A stretch of DNA of 34,303 bases, taken from Leptolyngbyaceae cyanobacterium MO_188.B28. Lineage in GTDB: Bacteria > Cyanobacteriota > Cyanobacteriia > Phormidesmidales > Phormidesmidaceae. A program made the position numbers and the translations under genes. The DNA lies in NCBI GenBank assembly GCA_030065175.1, contig JASJDH010000035.1:1-34303 (forward strand), given 5' to 3'. This document shows, one piece after another, positions 34,121 to 34,303 of this stretch (position 1 is its first letter; each line of letters opens with the position of its first letter). The notes under the pieces are model-generated. The model searched no databases and had not been told where the DNA came from. It worked only from the letters and a program-made list of their open reading frames with translations.

Positions 34121-34219
34121 CGTTTTTTCCCGAATGGGGTTCCTGATTGACCAACAGCCTTTACATCTTAGGCCGCGGCTCTGCTCTATTGATCCAGTGT
34201 GTAGAAAATAGATGAAACA

Positions 34220-34303
34220 ATGAATGTGCAAATGAACGTCCAGGCCTTCCCACCCCAAGTAGGGGAGATGGTGAAGGTCGCTCAAGTCTCTGCAGAGTCC
34301 CCG
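34220..34303 (+). CDS. Possible start of a further gene, truncated by window end
   Basis: An ATG at 34220 opens a frame running to the window edge (28 codons: MNVQMNVQAFPPQVGEMVKV, then AQVSAESP). The sequence is too short to identify. It follows the NfeD-like gene by ~100 bp on the same strand. There is no strong ribosome-binding site. Confidence 0.3.
   Translation, partial: MNVQMNVQAFPPQVGEMVKVAQVSAESP

Overview
The window is cyanobacterial chromosome. The octamer GCGATCGC (HIP1) recurs at least a dozen times, for example near 473, 1476, 4952, 9405, 14749, 19528, 22553, 23334, 26490 and 29870. The genes also fit: an RbcR-type regulator, a phytol-kinase-type protein, a DUF98-type chorismate lyase, a geranylgeranyl-reductase-family enzyme, a PATAN-REC response regulator and a PixJ-like receptor. 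I cannot name a genus. I see no rRNA, CRISPR array, insertion sequence or prophage.

Layout. 1-1775 (+) holds the tail of rbcR and a membrane Ser/Thr kinase, closed by a strong bidirectional terminator that also serves a Crp-family regulator on the other strand (1898-2599). 3007-5250 (+) has a protein that looks like arginyl-tRNA synthetase without its catalytic core, then a candidate ~115-nt small RNA with its own promoter and terminator, then a cation-efflux transporter. 5554-6370 (-) has chorismate lyase and tRNA-Leu(GAG). 6612-12070 is mainly housekeeping: accC, a convergent overlapping phytol-kinase-like gene, pyrH-frr, a 52-aa small protein and a reductase. 12071-13030 is a long gap with hairpins but no gene I trust. 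13031-20792 has a small MshEN-like protein, recG, a cyanobacterial hypothetical, tsf, rpsB, an SH3/KOW-like protein and a signal-peptidase-family protein.

The most striking part is 20926-32679 (-), about 11.7 kb on one strand. In transcription order it encodes a PATAN-REC response regulator (PixG/TaxP-like), a membrane-anchored PstS-type binding protein, a 1467-aa methyl-accepting protein with six GAF domains, an Hpt-CheW protein without a kinase core, and a CheA-REC hybrid kinase. Five of the six GAF domains carry the DPCF motif plus a second Cys exactly 28 residues later, the arrangement of DXCF cyanobacteriochromes such as TePixJ. Four of them are near-identical copies at an exact 537-bp period. 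The simplest reading is a phototaxis/type-IV-pilus chemosensory system with an expanded photoreceptor and possibly a second, ligand-sensing input. No free CheY, free CheW, CheR or CheB gene is in the window.

Other points of interest: the signal-peptidase-like protein has Ala where the catalytic Ser should be; a set of complementary blocks after frr is in crossing (pseudoknot) order; and 21-bp direct repeats lie upstream of the chemosensory operon. The window ends with an NfeD-like membrane protein (+) and possibly the start of another gene.
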